Of a stretch of DNA of 64,000 nucleotides, positions 43,027-51,051 are shown in pieces; position 1 is the stretch's first letter, and every line of letters starts with the position of its first letter. The notes under the pieces are model-generated. The model did no database searches. It saw only the letters and a list, made by a program, of their open reading frames with translations, and was not told the origin of the DNA. The DNA comes from J051 sp040289295. GTDB lineage: Bacteria > Armatimonadota > Fimbriimonadia > Fimbriimonadales > ATM1. The position numbers and the translations under genes are program-made. The DNA lies in NCBI GenBank assembly GCA_040289295.1, contig PSLA01000010.1, forward strand, positions 1-64,000. The letters run 5' to 3'.

Positions 43027-43896
43027 CTAATAAACCACTTTGTTCAGCGGATACTCGACGATTCCGGTCGCGCCCTTCTCTTTCAGTCTCGGAATGAGGT
43101 CTCGAGAGAGTTTCTCCTCCAAAACGACCTCCACCGCCTTCCAGTCCCTGTCGCTGAGGTCATTGACCGTAGGCTTTTGCAGCGCAGGCAACTCAGCGAG
43201 CACGTCGTCCAAGCGCACCGCCGGCACGTTCATCTTCAGGCCGACTAGCTTCGTCGCATTCATCGCGCCCGTAAGCAACACTTCGAGCGCCCGCATTTTT
43301 CTGTGTTTGTCTGGGTCACGCCACGAATCATGGTTGGCGATGAACCGCGTCGTGCTTGTGAGAATCGTTTCGAGGATGCGCAGGTTGTGTGCGCGCAGGG
43401 AAGACCCCGTCTCCGTGTTCACAACGATTGCGTCGACCAGGTCCGGCACTTTCACCTCGCACGCTCCCCAACTGAACCCAACCTCCGCCTTCACACCTTG
43501 TTCGTCCAAGTACCGCTCGGTCAGCCGAACGTATTCGGTAGCGATGCGCTTGCCCCCCAAGTCTCGTACCGACTGTACGGGGCTATCGTTGTGCACAGCG
43601 ATCACCACCCGGATCGGATTGGAAGTCAGCTTGCTGTACCGCAGTTCACAGATCTCGTGCACATCCGCGCCGCAGTCAACGACCCAGTCGTGCCCAGTAA
43701 GTCCGCAGTCAATGACGCCATCCTGAACATAGAGCGGTATCTCTTGTGGCCGGAGCAGGGTCGGCTCCAACTCCGGGTCGTCGGAGATCGGCTGGTAGCT
43801 TCGCCCCGTCGGCACAAAGTCGAACCCCGCCTTGGCGAACAGTTCGAGCGTTGCGGTTTCGAGGCTACCCTTAGGTAAACCGATCTTCAGCCTCAT
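43027..43896 (-). CDS. hisG: ATP phosphoribosyltransferase (long form)
   Basis: About 289 aa from the ATG at 43896 (the frame is open further upstream, but the family begins MRLKIGLPKGSLE). It joins ATP and PRPP in the first step of histidine synthesis. DVIDCGLTGHDWV-type residues, IRVVIAVHNDSP, GKRIATEYVRLTERYL and DAIVVNTETGSSLRAHNL form the catalytic core; the last 75 residues (MRALEVLLTGAMNATKLVGLK and beyond) are the ACT-like regulatory domain of HisG-long, so feedback by histidine is expected. Overlaps queF stop by 4 bp. Confidence 0.95.
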   Translation of the reverse strand: MRLKIGLPKGSLETATLELFAKAGFDFVPTGRSYQPISDDPELEPTLLRPQEIPLYVQDGVIDCGLTGHDWVVDCGADVHEICELRYSKLTSNPIRVVIAVHNDSPVQSVRDLGGKRIATEYVRLTERYLDEQGVKAEVGFSWGACEVKVPDLVDAIVVNTETGSSLRAHNLRILETILTSTTRFIANHDSWRDPDKHRKMRALEVLLTGAMNATKLVGLKMNVPAVRLDDVLAELPALQKPTVNDLSDRDWKAVEVVLEEKLSRDLIPRLKEKGATGIVEYPLNKVVY

Positions 43897-44252
43897 CCCT
43901 CTCCATCCTCCGCTCGATACTCGGCAGTAACGACGGAAGAGATGCCGCCCCTTGTGTTGAATTCGCCTCGAACCTCCATCCACCGGGGACTCAGAACCGC
44001 CACAAAGTCATCCAGCATCCGGTTGATAACGTCCTCGTAGAAGATGCCGACGTTGCGGAAACTATGGAGGTACAGCTTCAGGCTCTTCAGCTCCAGACAA
44101 AGCGCGTCGGGGACATACGAGACGACGATGGTGGCGAAGTCGGGCTGACCCGTTCGAGGACAGACACTCGTAAACTCGGGCGCCGTGTGCTCGATCAGGT
44201 ATTCACGCTCAGGCTTCGGGTTTGGAAACGTTTCCAGAAGGTCGTGGCTCAT
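43893..44252 (-). CDS. queF: NADPH-dependent preQ0 reductase
   Basis: 119 aa unimodular QueF. FTSVCPRTGQPDFATIVVSYVPD contains the catalytic Cys in the SxCPxTGQPD motif; LELKSLKLYLHSFRNVGIFYEDVINRM has the ESLK/SFR..g.fhE motif of the substrate site. It reduces 7-cyano-7-deazaguanine to preQ1 for queuosine synthesis. Coupled to hisG by a 4-bp overlap although the pathways differ. Confidence 0.96.
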   Translation of the reverse strand: MSHDLLETFPNPKPEREYLIEHTAPEFTSVCPRTGQPDFATIVVSYVPDALCLELKSLKLYLHSFRNVGIFYEDVINRMLDDFVAVLSPRWMEVRGEFNTRGGISSVVTAEYRAEDGEG

Positions 44253-44460
44253 AGCCAGGGATTGTATCCGACCCGGGGTTCTGGAGCAGCAAGCCTACAG
44301 CCAATGCAGGGTGGGCGCGCGTCCCCGCGAGCCAAGGGCGATCCGGCGAGCCGTTCCGCGGCGGTGTTGCATTTGTGTTCGCAGAACGCTGGTCTTGCAT
44401 TGGTGTTCGCGAGACGGTCACGCTCCCTACGTTCTGGCGTTCGCGGGGATGCTCATGCTT
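44253..44460. other. Gene-free interval with family B repeats
   Basis: 208 bp between queF and doxX. GTGTTCGCGAGACGGTCACG then CTCCCTAC (44403-44428) is a family B copy; GGCGCGCGTCCCCGCGAGCC near 44312 is an inverted fragment. No gene. The queF promoter should lie here but is not obvious. Confidence 0.55.
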
Positions 44461-44904
44461 TCATCTACCCACTGTGTCGGTTCCCGATGCTGCGTCCATC
44501 TTCTTGGCAATCAGCGCGTCAATGCTGTACGGGCCCATTCCAGTGAGGATGAGCGCAATCGCCATGCCCGCCAGGGAGAGCGGCAGTTCGAAGCCGTCTG
44601 GAGCGAACAGCCCATGAGGCAGATGCACAACCCAGATCGCGACTAGCATCGTAGCTGCGATGCCCATGGCGGCGAACCGCCCGAGCATGCCGACGATGAT
44701 GCCGATTCCGCCTAAGAGCTCGGCCGCGATGGCACAGTACCCCGCCCACGCGGGAATGTTCATCGTGGCGAACCCGTCGAGAGTTTGCTGAATGCCGCCG
44801 TCGCCAATGAGGCCGACCTTCTGCATGCCGTGGGCCGTCATGATTACGCCCAGGACGACTCTAAGCACCAACAGCGCGACGCCAACAAGAGATTTGCTTT
44901 CCAT
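44461..44904 (-). CDS. DoxX-family membrane protein
   Basis: 147 aa with four hydrophobic segments. LRVVLGVIMTAHGMQKV (about 14-30) has the R..lG......G..Kl motif, and AELLGGIGIIVGMLGRFAAMGIAATMLVAI the E..gG..l..G...r..a motif of DoxX proteins. Members act in thiosulfate:quinone oxidation or redox stress; the function here is unknown. AGGAG lies 8 nt before the start, and GTAATATTAC further upstream. Confidence 0.88.
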   Translation of the reverse strand: MESKSLVGVALLVLRVVLGVIMTAHGMQKVGLIGDGGIQQTLDGFATMNIPAWAGYCAIAAELLGGIGIIVGMLGRFAAMGIAATMLVAIWVVHLPHGLFAPDGFELPLSLAGMAIALILTGMGPYSIDALIAKKMDAASGTDTVGR

Positions 44905-44924
44905 CGATTCATCTCCTAAAGTAC

Positions 44925-44934
44925 GTAATATTAC
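44925..44934. promoter_or_regulatory. Palindrome upstream of doxX
   Basis: GTAATATTAC, a perfect 10-bp palindrome in an AT-rich patch about 20 bp before the doxX start. Position suits an operator or promoter core, but it is short and no regulator gene is beside it. Confidence 0.3.
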
Positions 44935-44975
44935 CCAGGGTAGAAGAAGGAAAAAACACGCGCACCTCGCAGAAT

Positions 44976-45391
44976 ATGTGGCGGACTCTGGCTTGGCTGG
45001 GCAGCCTCGACCCTCGGTGGCTTTATCTGGTGTTCGTGCTCAGCATTGCCGCAAGCCGTGCTCCCGATTCCTCTCAGCGTGCGTCTCAGCCCTGAGAGCC
45101 ACGCGTACTTCAACACCAGCGAGGGGATTGACGGTGAGCTACTTGTGGGCTCTCGCGGCGGAAGCGAGTACGAGCAAGCGATGGGCAAGCGGGGGTTCGG
45201 CACACGCTTCCTGTTCTACTGTACTTTTTCTTCACTTTCAAACAAGACAGCCCATGCTGGCAACTCGTGCGCAGCGTCGGAAGGTTCTGGCTCATGGTTG
45301 GATTCGGCGCCTACGTCGGCAACACGGTCATGACGCGACCGGCAGTGCTCATCGAGAGGGTATGGTTCGTTGTGAACGACTTTTTCTCGGG
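44976..45391 (+). pseudogene. Remnant of a membrane protein gene, broken in three frames
   Basis: Frame 1 from an ATG reads MWRTLAWLGSLDPRWLYLVF and a hydrophobic run VLSIAAS; frame 2 then reads VLPIPLSVRLSPESHAYFNT followed by GGSEYEQAM; frame 3 reads LPVLLYFFFTFKQ, then FWLMVGFGAYVGNTVMTRPA and VLIERVWFVVNDFF. Together this looks like one protein with an N-terminal and a C-terminal membrane helix and a soluble middle, of which most of the middle is deleted. It resembles uncharacterised membrane proteins from memory only. No intact frame covers it. Confidence 0.5.
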
Positions 45392-45398
45392 TTCACAA

Positions 45399-46145
45399 AT
45401 GAGAACGCTTCGCGTAGTAGAGAGCAGCGGCTCCGTCGCCTTGCGCGATCTGCTTGAGAAACACCCAAGGGTTAAACTCGAAGGGTGGCGCCCAAGCGAA
45501 CAACTCATGATCCGCTTTATCGAAGGCGGGGCTGAGCGAACGCTGGAACAGGCCCGCATCTCTCAGGACGGCACCTACGGCTTGATCGAACTGATGGACA
45601 ACAATCCGCTGGTCTGCGCAGAGCGCGCGTCAGTGCCCGGTGCCCTCGCGACGCTGGGTTTGATCTGCCTGGGCCCGCTCGCCCGCGCGGAGATGCTCAC
45701 TGCCGAACCCACCGTCGAGCCCTCCTTCAATGAGGACGCGGAGGAGCTGGTGGCGGCACTCCGGTTGGAGGGGTTCCATGGTGGCGTGCATCTCGCCCCT
45801 TCGACCGGCGAACGCGCGGGACTGCTGTCCGTTCGCTGCATCGCTCCTCTACGTGCCCACTCCGGCGCCGAGGTAGAAGAGCTGTTCGCTGAACTGTATG
45901 GGAGGTCGTTCTTCCTTCGGCCCGCAAAGGAACGGGGCGAAGACCAGATTCTAGGCTCACCGTACGCGACGTACTCGCTCGACGCGGCCCGCCTAAAAGG
46001 TGAACGGGTACTAGAGGTTCGCGCCATTGCGGACGCCGATGGCAAGTGCGGCGCCGCGCAAATGATACATGTGTTCAACGTGATGGCCGGATTCGAGGAA
46101 GACCTCGGGCTATCCCGCCTGCCAAACATGGAACAAACACGATAA
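45399..46145 (+). CDS. Divergent ArgC-like protein without the catalytic cysteine
   Basis: About 248 aa from the ATG at 45399. The pattern follows N-acetyl-gamma-glutamyl-phosphate reductase: ESSGSVALRDLLEKHPRVKL for the GxSGxxGxxLxxLLxxHPxxxL start, ERASVPGALATLGLICLGPL for VANPGCYPTxxxLxLxPL, a middle strand region, and GKCGAAQMIHVFNVMAGFEED for the KGAAGQAVQNxNxMxG end. The Cys of NPGCY is Ala here, the glycine motif is degenerate, and about 90 residues are missing, so reductase activity is not expected. No arg genes are close. It may be a decaying copy or a repurposed fold. Confidence 0.5.
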   Translation: MRTLRVVESSGSVALRDLLEKHPRVKLEGWRPSEQLMIRFIEGGAERTLEQARISQDGTYGLIELMDNNPLVCAERASVPGALATLGLICLGPLARAEMLTAEPTVEPSFNEDAEELVAALRLEGFHGGVHLAPSTGERAGLLSVRCIAPLRAHSGAEVEELFAELYGRSFFLRPAKERGEDQILGSPYATYSLDAARLKGERVLEVRAIADADGKCGAAQMIHVFNVMAGFEEDLGLSRLPNMEQTR

Positions 46146-46299
46146 ATCGCGCGTTCGTAACAACTGGAAGTTCGGCGGCATGGACGAGCGACCGAAGGCA
46201 CCCGACCGGGGATGCCTCTGCGTCTCTCGCCCGTGTGTTCCGCCACCCGATCTGACGATCTATGCTTTCTTGCGACTCCTAAGAGGATTCACAAGAACC

Positions 46300-46836
46300 A
46301 TGACACCGGAACCAATTAGTGAAAGCCACCCACTCCGCGAGATGATGCTGCGCCTTGTCCGCGACAGCGTGCGGGCGCATGTGGGCGGGTCCGACGAGGA
46401 CGCGGAAGCGTACATCGCATCTATCGTGATTCGCTTCGCCCATACGGACGCGTCAGCTCTCCAGCAGCGCGACCGAGAGGTGGACGACCTCGTCGAAATG
46501 CTGGCTTTGGGCGACATCCGTCTCGCCGCCCAGTCCTTCGACGACGAGCGACGGGTGCACAAGCATATCGGCGACTACTTGCTATTCTGGGAGGGCTTGT
46601 ACCCCGAGCATCTGCGCCGAATGCGCAGGCAAGGACGCCCCGCCGGGCTCGTCGACCCCATCCTGCAGGGCAAATCTTCCTACTACGTCGTCAGTACGTT
46701 CCGCTTTGGCGAGTACGCCGAGGAGGCAGACCTTTTTGAACGACTCAGCGAGGCGTTCGTGGACTACCTGCGTGCGCTCCGGTCGCTGCGCGGGGAGATT
46801 TACCCTGATGAGCCACCTGGCTCGCTACCTGTTTGA
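46300..46836 (+). CDS. Hypothetical helical protein upstream of radC
   Basis: About 178 aa from the ATG at 46300 (the frame is open from 46180). Rich in helix with many charged residues; REMMLRLVRDSVRAHVGGSD, FDDERRVHKHIGDYLLFWEGL and GKSSYYVVSTFRFGEYAEEADLFERLSEAF are conspicuous. No signal or membrane segment. No family recognised. It overlaps the start of radC by 29 bp, so the two are probably translated together. Confidence 0.7.
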   Translation: MTPEPISESHPLREMMLRLVRDSVRAHVGGSDEDAEAYIASIVIRFAHTDASALQQRDREVDDLVEMLALGDIRLAAQSFDDERRVHKHIGDYLLFWEGLYPEHLRRMRRQGRPAGLVDPILQGKSSYYVVSTFRFGEYAEEADLFERLSEAFVDYLRALRSLRGEIYPDEPPGSLPV

Positions 46837-47530
46837 TGCTCTCGACCCGCCATCAGGTACTTTTGGGGGCGCATTGGAGAACTCGCCGCGTCGTAAACTG
46901 CTGTCCCAGGGGCCTGGGATGCTCTCGCCGGTTGAGCTGCTGTCCGTCGTGCTCTCAAAAAACGGGGAGGACGGCACCGCGACGCTGCACCTGGCTCGTG
47001 AACTGCTGCAAAGAGCGTACAGCATTCGCGGATTGAGCAACCTATCGCTGGTGCAACTGCAAGAGCTTGGACTCTCGGAGGAGGAGGTGGTCCGGTTCAA
47101 GGCGGCATTCGAGCTGGGCAGGCGCGCAGACCGCGCGGGGCTGGGCGACCGCCCCGCCTTCAACAAGCCGGAGGACGTCGTGCAACTCTTCGGCTTCCTT
47201 GCCGACGAGAAGCGCGAGCACTTCTGCTGCGTCCTGCTCGACACAAAGAACCAGGTGATGAATTGGCTGACGATTCACGTCGGCACCGTGTCATCGTCGG
47301 TGGTGGGCGTGCGCGAGTTCTTCCGCCCCGCCGTCCAACAGGGCGCAACCAGCGTCATCGCTGTCCACAACCATCCGAGCGGCAACCCAACACCGAGCCA
47401 GGAGGACATTGATGTGACGCGTGTGCTCGCCGAAGCTGGAAGGATTCTGGAGATTCCCCTTCTCGACCACATCATCATTGGAACCGCCGAGGACTTCGTC
47501 AGCCTGCATCGGCTGGGGCATATCGGCTAA
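46808..47530 (+). CDS. radC: RadC-family JAB1/MPN domain protein
   Basis: About 240 aa from the ATG at 46808. The N-terminal UPF0758 helix-hairpin-helix region (PRRKLLSQGPGMLSPVELLSVVLSKN) is followed by the JAMM metalloprotease-like core: FCCVLLDTKNQVM, GTVSSSVVGVREFFRPAVQQGATSVIAVHNHPSGNPTPSQED with the H.H.......D zinc motif near 188-199, and DHIIIG. Despite the name, members are not shown to act in recombination. Confidence 0.93.
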   Translation: MSHLARYLFDALDPPSGTFGGALENSPRRKLLSQGPGMLSPVELLSVVLSKNGEDGTATLHLARELLQRAYSIRGLSNLSLVQLQELGLSEEEVVRFKAAFELGRRADRAGLGDRPAFNKPEDVVQLFGFLADEKREHFCCVLLDTKNQVMNWLTIHVGTVSSSVVGVREFFRPAVQQGATSVIAVHNHPSGNPTPSQEDIDVTRVLAEAGRILEIPLLDHIIIGTAEDFVSLHRLGHIG

Positions 47531-47539
47531 AACGCACGC

Positions 47540-48175
47540 ATGCCTGAGAACCTAACCGAGGTCATCTCGAAACTCCGCCCGCGAGTGAATGATGTGCACT
47601 CCGCACGAGAAGAGGCACTGCAAACCGGACGCACCATCATCCAGCGCAGCTCCAAGACGATCAAGCACCTTCATCGCGAACAATTCGCAGCGGCTGAGGC
47701 TCTGCTCAAAGAGTTGCGTGCCCTGCTGGACGAGTACTACCGAATTCTCAGACCGTTCCCGATGGTTTTCTACGCGCCTTATGTGCAGGCAGCGGTCAAG
47801 GAGTACGTCGAAGCCGTGCTGCTGCACGCCCTGCTGTTGAGGCGACCACTTCCCACTCACGAAGAACTTGACGTCGAACCGCCAGCGTACCTGAACGGCC
47901 TGTGCGAAGCCGCCAGCGAACTGCGGCGCTATGTTCTCGACATCGTGCGAAAAGGCCGGTTCGAGGAAGCGCAGCGCCTCGTCGACGAGATGGAGGACAT
48001 TTACGACGAACTGGTTACCTTTGACTATCCGGACGCGCTCCTTAGCAACCTCCGCCAGGGCGTTGATGGATATCGCGCCGTCCTCGAGCGAACACAGAAC
48101 GACCTCGCCGTAACCTCGACGCAACTGAAACTCATCGAAGAGCTGCGCCTTGCGCGCGAGCGGAAAGAGCGATGA
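47540..48175 (+). CDS. Bacterial translin-family protein
   Basis: 211 aa, all helix. REEALQTGRTIIQRSSKTIKHLHREQFAAAEALLKEL, PYVQAAVKEYVEAVLLHALLLRRPLPTHEEL and DVEPPAYLNGLCEAASELRRYVLDIVRKGRFEEAQRLVDEMEDIYDELVTFDYP match the seven-helix translin/TRAX layout, including the closing E..Y..L...D.P motif. Translin binds single-stranded nucleic acid and, with TRAX, cleaves RNA; bacterial and archaeal members are little studied. Acidic ExxE residues in the mid region could bind metal. Ten bp after radC and overlapping the next gene by 4 bp. Confidence 0.82.
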   Translation: MPENLTEVISKLRPRVNDVHSAREEALQTGRTIIQRSSKTIKHLHREQFAAAEALLKELRALLDEYYRILRPFPMVFYAPYVQAAVKEYVEAVLLHALLLRRPLPTHEELDVEPPAYLNGLCEAASELRRYVLDIVRKGRFEEAQRLVDEMEDIYDELVTFDYPDALLSNLRQGVDGYRAVLERTQNDLAVTSTQLKLIEELRLARERKER

Positions 48176-49650
48176 CCTCTTTCATCGCGTTTCTCGCCGC
48201 GATGCCCGTCGCCATCGAGGCGCGAATCCTCTGGGTGGATCTGTCAGCCAACCTGCCATGGACGCTCGACCGCGGGCAGGTTGCCGAGTTTTGCGAGAAA
48301 GCGGCAAGCGTCGGATTCAACGAACTCATTGTTGACGTGAAGTCCATCAACGGCAAGCGCCTCTTTGGCCCGCCAGGCGAGGAACGGCTCCGCGAGTTTC
48401 GCGGCTTCGACATTCCGGAGGACTACGACCTCCTCACCGTTTTCGCCGATGAAGGGCACAAGCATGGACTGCGTGTGAGTGCAGGGTTGAACGTCTTCAG
48501 CGAGGGCCACTCCCACTTCCCCGGCGTGGGCCTAGCCTACGAACGACCCGAGACACAAACCGTAGTCGCGGTACCGTACTACGAACTGCTCCTCAATGAC
48601 GGCTCAACTCTTAGTATCTCGGCCCAAGGAGAGCCCGCGCCGGGCGTTCTGGTTACGACCACCGACGAGTCGGGCATCGTAGTGCGCGAGGCAAACCTGC
48701 GCGTACTCGCAGCGCCTGAGGACGCCGAACGCCTCGCCTCCGTCGGCGTGCAAGAGTTTCGGTACGGCATGAGGCTCCTCCCGCAGACCGTTGCGCTGCC
48801 GAGGTCGGTCGCCGTGTTCGTAGATCCGCTCGCCCCCGGCGTGATGGAGCGGATGCTCTCGGTGGTCGAACAGGTCGCCCGCTACCCGATAGACGGCATC
48901 GTCTTCGACCGGATGCGGTATGCCGACCTCGCGTCCGGCATGGGCCCGGCGATGCGCGCGGAGTTCGAACGCCTGTACGGCCAGGTGGCGCGCTGGCCCG
49001 AGAGCGTACTGACAGCCAATCCCGTTCCCGGTCGTGCCCCGATCATCGGCCCACGCTTCGCCGAATACATGCAGTTTAGGTCTGAAATCATTAACAGATT
49101 CCTCGCCAAGGCGGTTGCCACCGCGAAGCGCGCGAACCCTCGGCTTACGGTTGGCTCATACGTCGGGGGCGGGTGGGAAACCTACTATGAAGTGGGTGTC
49201 AACTACGCGACGGACGAACCTACAGCCCCCTACTCCTGGGCACTCCCGGAGTACGGACTCGCCGGTTATGCCGGCTATCTCGACTACCTAATGACCGGTT
49301 GCTTCTATCCAGTCGCACGAGAGGTGGATGCGACGATTCAAGGAAGGCGTGAGCGGTTCACCGTTGAGGCGTGCGCCCGATTGGCGACGCGACTGAGCGG
49401 CGAGAGCACGCTCGTCTATCCTTCGCTGTACGGCCTCGACTGGGAGGACAACCAAGAAGGCCTGAGGAACGCAATTCGTGCCTGCCTTCGGCAGGGAGCG
49501 GGCATCATGGTCTTCGACGCCGTGTACGTCATTCGGAATGACTGGTGGAGTGTCTTCCGCGAGGAGTTCGGCGGCCGTCACGCAATAAGCCCCCATGCGC
49601 TTCCCACTTACCCACGGCGAACGCTGGCGCGCGGCGGCGTGCCAAGATAA
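48172..49650 (+). CDS. GHL10 (DUF187)-like glycoside hydrolase family protein
   Basis: 492 aa. A weak N-terminal hydrophobic stretch (FIAFLAAMPVAIEA) may be a signal. RILWVDLSANLPWTLDRGQVAEFCEKAASVGFNELIVDVKSINGK opens a TIM barrel typical of GHL10; a strand-rich insertion lies at about 125-210; VVEQVARYPIDGIVFDRMRYAD (about 235-256) holds the acidic DGIxxDRxRY motif; SYVGGGWETYYEVGVNYAT and YLDYLMTGCFYPV continue the barrel. Activity on a specific sugar is not known for most members. Coupled to translin by a 4-bp overlap. Confidence 0.82.
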   Translation: MTSFIAFLAAMPVAIEARILWVDLSANLPWTLDRGQVAEFCEKAASVGFNELIVDVKSINGKRLFGPPGEERLREFRGFDIPEDYDLLTVFADEGHKHGLRVSAGLNVFSEGHSHFPGVGLAYERPETQTVVAVPYYELLLNDGSTLSISAQGEPAPGVLVTTTDESGIVVREANLRVLAAPEDAERLASVGVQEFRYGMRLLPQTVALPRSVAVFVDPLAPGVMERMLSVVEQVARYPIDGIVFDRMRYADLASGMGPAMRAEFERLYGQVARWPESVLTANPVPGRAPIIGPRFAEYMQFRSEIINRFLAKAVATAKRANPRLTVGSYVGGGWETYYEVGVNYATDEPTAPYSWALPEYGLAGYAGYLDYLMTGCFYPVAREVDATIQGRRERFTVEACARLATRLSGESTLVYPSLYGLDWEDNQEGLRNAIRACLRQGAGIMVFDAVYVIRNDWWSVFREEFGGRHAISPHALPTYPRRTLARGGVPR

Positions 49651-49656
49651 GGCCGA

Positions 49657-50103
49657 ATGAAAGTCACGTTGGCCAAGTTTTGCGATTACGCGTGCGTGGT
49701 GGATGGGGGTAAGCACGCTCTTATCGGCATCTTCGACACGATCGGGGGACAACAGTTCCCTCTTGTGCATCCGACGTTGTACGTGTGCATCGAGTTAGAG
49801 TTCGAGCCGCACGAGGCAAACACGCAACGCAACGTGCACCTTGTGCTGATAGACGAAGATGGCAAGGAAGTTATCGGCGTGCACGGGCAAATCTACGTTC
49901 CGGCGCCAGAGGACGCTCGACCAGTTACGATGTGGCACACGTTCCGTTTCGACGGCCTTCGATTCGAGAAGCCCGGACGGTACCGCTTGGACATTTTGCA
50001 CGAGGAAGAGCCGATCGGAGAGTCGAGGTTGTTTCTCGTTCAAGGTCCCCGCCCACAGTGGTCGCATCCGCAGCCACCGCCGTCCCCATCAACCGAACAG
50101 TAG
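49657..50103 (+). CDS. DUF6941 family protein
   Basis: 148 aa. MKVTLAKFCDYACVVDGGKHALIGIFDTI is the conserved opening of the family (cDyA....gKl.ilGiFd.i). The rest is strand-rich (VCIELEFEPHE, HLVLIDEDGKEVI, PGRYRLDILHEEEPIGESRLFLV) with a Pro-rich tail. No signal peptide. Function unknown. Starts 6 bp after the GHL10-like gene. Confidence 0.75.
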   Translation: MKVTLAKFCDYACVVDGGKHALIGIFDTIGGQQFPLVHPTLYVCIELEFEPHEANTQRNVHLVLIDEDGKEVIGVHGQIYVPAPEDARPVTMWHTFRFDGLRFEKPGRYRLDILHEEEPIGESRLFLVQGPRPQWSHPQPPPSPSTEQ

Positions 50104-50169
50104 CGCTCCAAAGCGCAATGCCCGATTCGTCTCAAGCGGCTTGCGGCCTATTTGGTAACCTTGCACCGC

Positions 50170-51051
50170 ATGAAGGTGGGTCTGTTTAAGGGAATACGCG
50201 AGCGCATCGGCGGCCTCTTCTCTCGAACGCGAATTGATGAAGCGCTGTTCGAAGAGCTCGATGAGGCGCTCATCGAAGCGGACGTGCCCGTAGCTCAAGT
50301 CGAAGAGGTGTTGCAGAGCCTGCGAAACGACGTGAAGAAGCAGCGCATCGAAGACCCGCAGGCGGCAAAGCAGCGTCTGGCCCAGATTATTGCGGACAGG
50401 CTTCGAGACGCGGCAGCCCCCATCTCGCGTGCCGAGGACCCGCCGACTGTTTATCTATTCCTCGGCGTGAATGGATCGGGGAAAACAACCACGATCGCCA
50501 AACTCGCCCATCGTCTCGTCGCTGCCGGAGAGAGCGTGCTCGTCGCGGCTGCGGATACCTTCCGCGCCGCTGCGATCGAGCAACTTGAGACCTGGGCGGA
50601 GCGAGTCGGGGCGTCCATTGTGCGGAGCCAACCAGGTGCTGACCCGGGGGCGGTCGTTTTCGACACGATTACTGCAGCGAGGGCACGAGGCATCGGCTTT
50701 GTACTCGCCGACACCGCCGGTAGGCAGCATACGCGAGCTAACCTGATGCGGGAACTCGCAAAAGTCGTCGCCGTCGCAACGAAGGCGCTTGGCAGAAAGC
50801 CCGATGAGGTGCTGCTCGTGATTGACGGAAACACGGGACAGAACGCCATCCGCCAAGCCGAGCAGTTTGCCAAGGTCGCAGGCGTAACCGGTGTCGTTGT
50901 AACAAAGTTGGACGGCACTCCGCGCGGCGGGGCGATCCTGGGCATCAGGCAACAACTCGGCCTGCCTGTGAAACTCGTCGGCGTCGGCGAGCAACCGGAA
51001 GACCTGGAAGAGTTCGACCCGGACGCGTTCGCCCGGGAGATTGTGGGATGA
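50170..51051 (+). CDS. ftsY: Signal recognition particle receptor FtsY
   Basis: About 293 aa from the ATG at 50170. Short N-terminus without the long acidic A domain, an N domain (LFEELDEALIEADVPVAQVEEVL), and the SRP GTPase: GVNGSGKTTTIAKLAHRL (about 98-115), VLVAAADTFRAAAIEQL, VLADTAGRQHTRANLMRELAK, VTKLDGTPRGGAILG and VGVGEQPEDLEEFDP. It docks ribosome-SRP complexes at the membrane. Its stop overlaps the following lipoprotein gene. Confidence 0.97.
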   Translation: MKVGLFKGIRERIGGLFSRTRIDEALFEELDEALIEADVPVAQVEEVLQSLRNDVKKQRIEDPQAAKQRLAQIIADRLRDAAAPISRAEDPPTVYLFLGVNGSGKTTTIAKLAHRLVAAGESVLVAAADTFRAAAIEQLETWAERVGASIVRSQPGADPGAVVFDTITAARARGIGFVLADTAGRQHTRANLMRELAKVVAVATKALGRKPDEVLLVIDGNTGQNAIRQAEQFAKVAGVTGVVVTKLDGTPRGGAILGIRQQLGLPVKLVGVGEQPEDLEEFDPDAFAREIVG

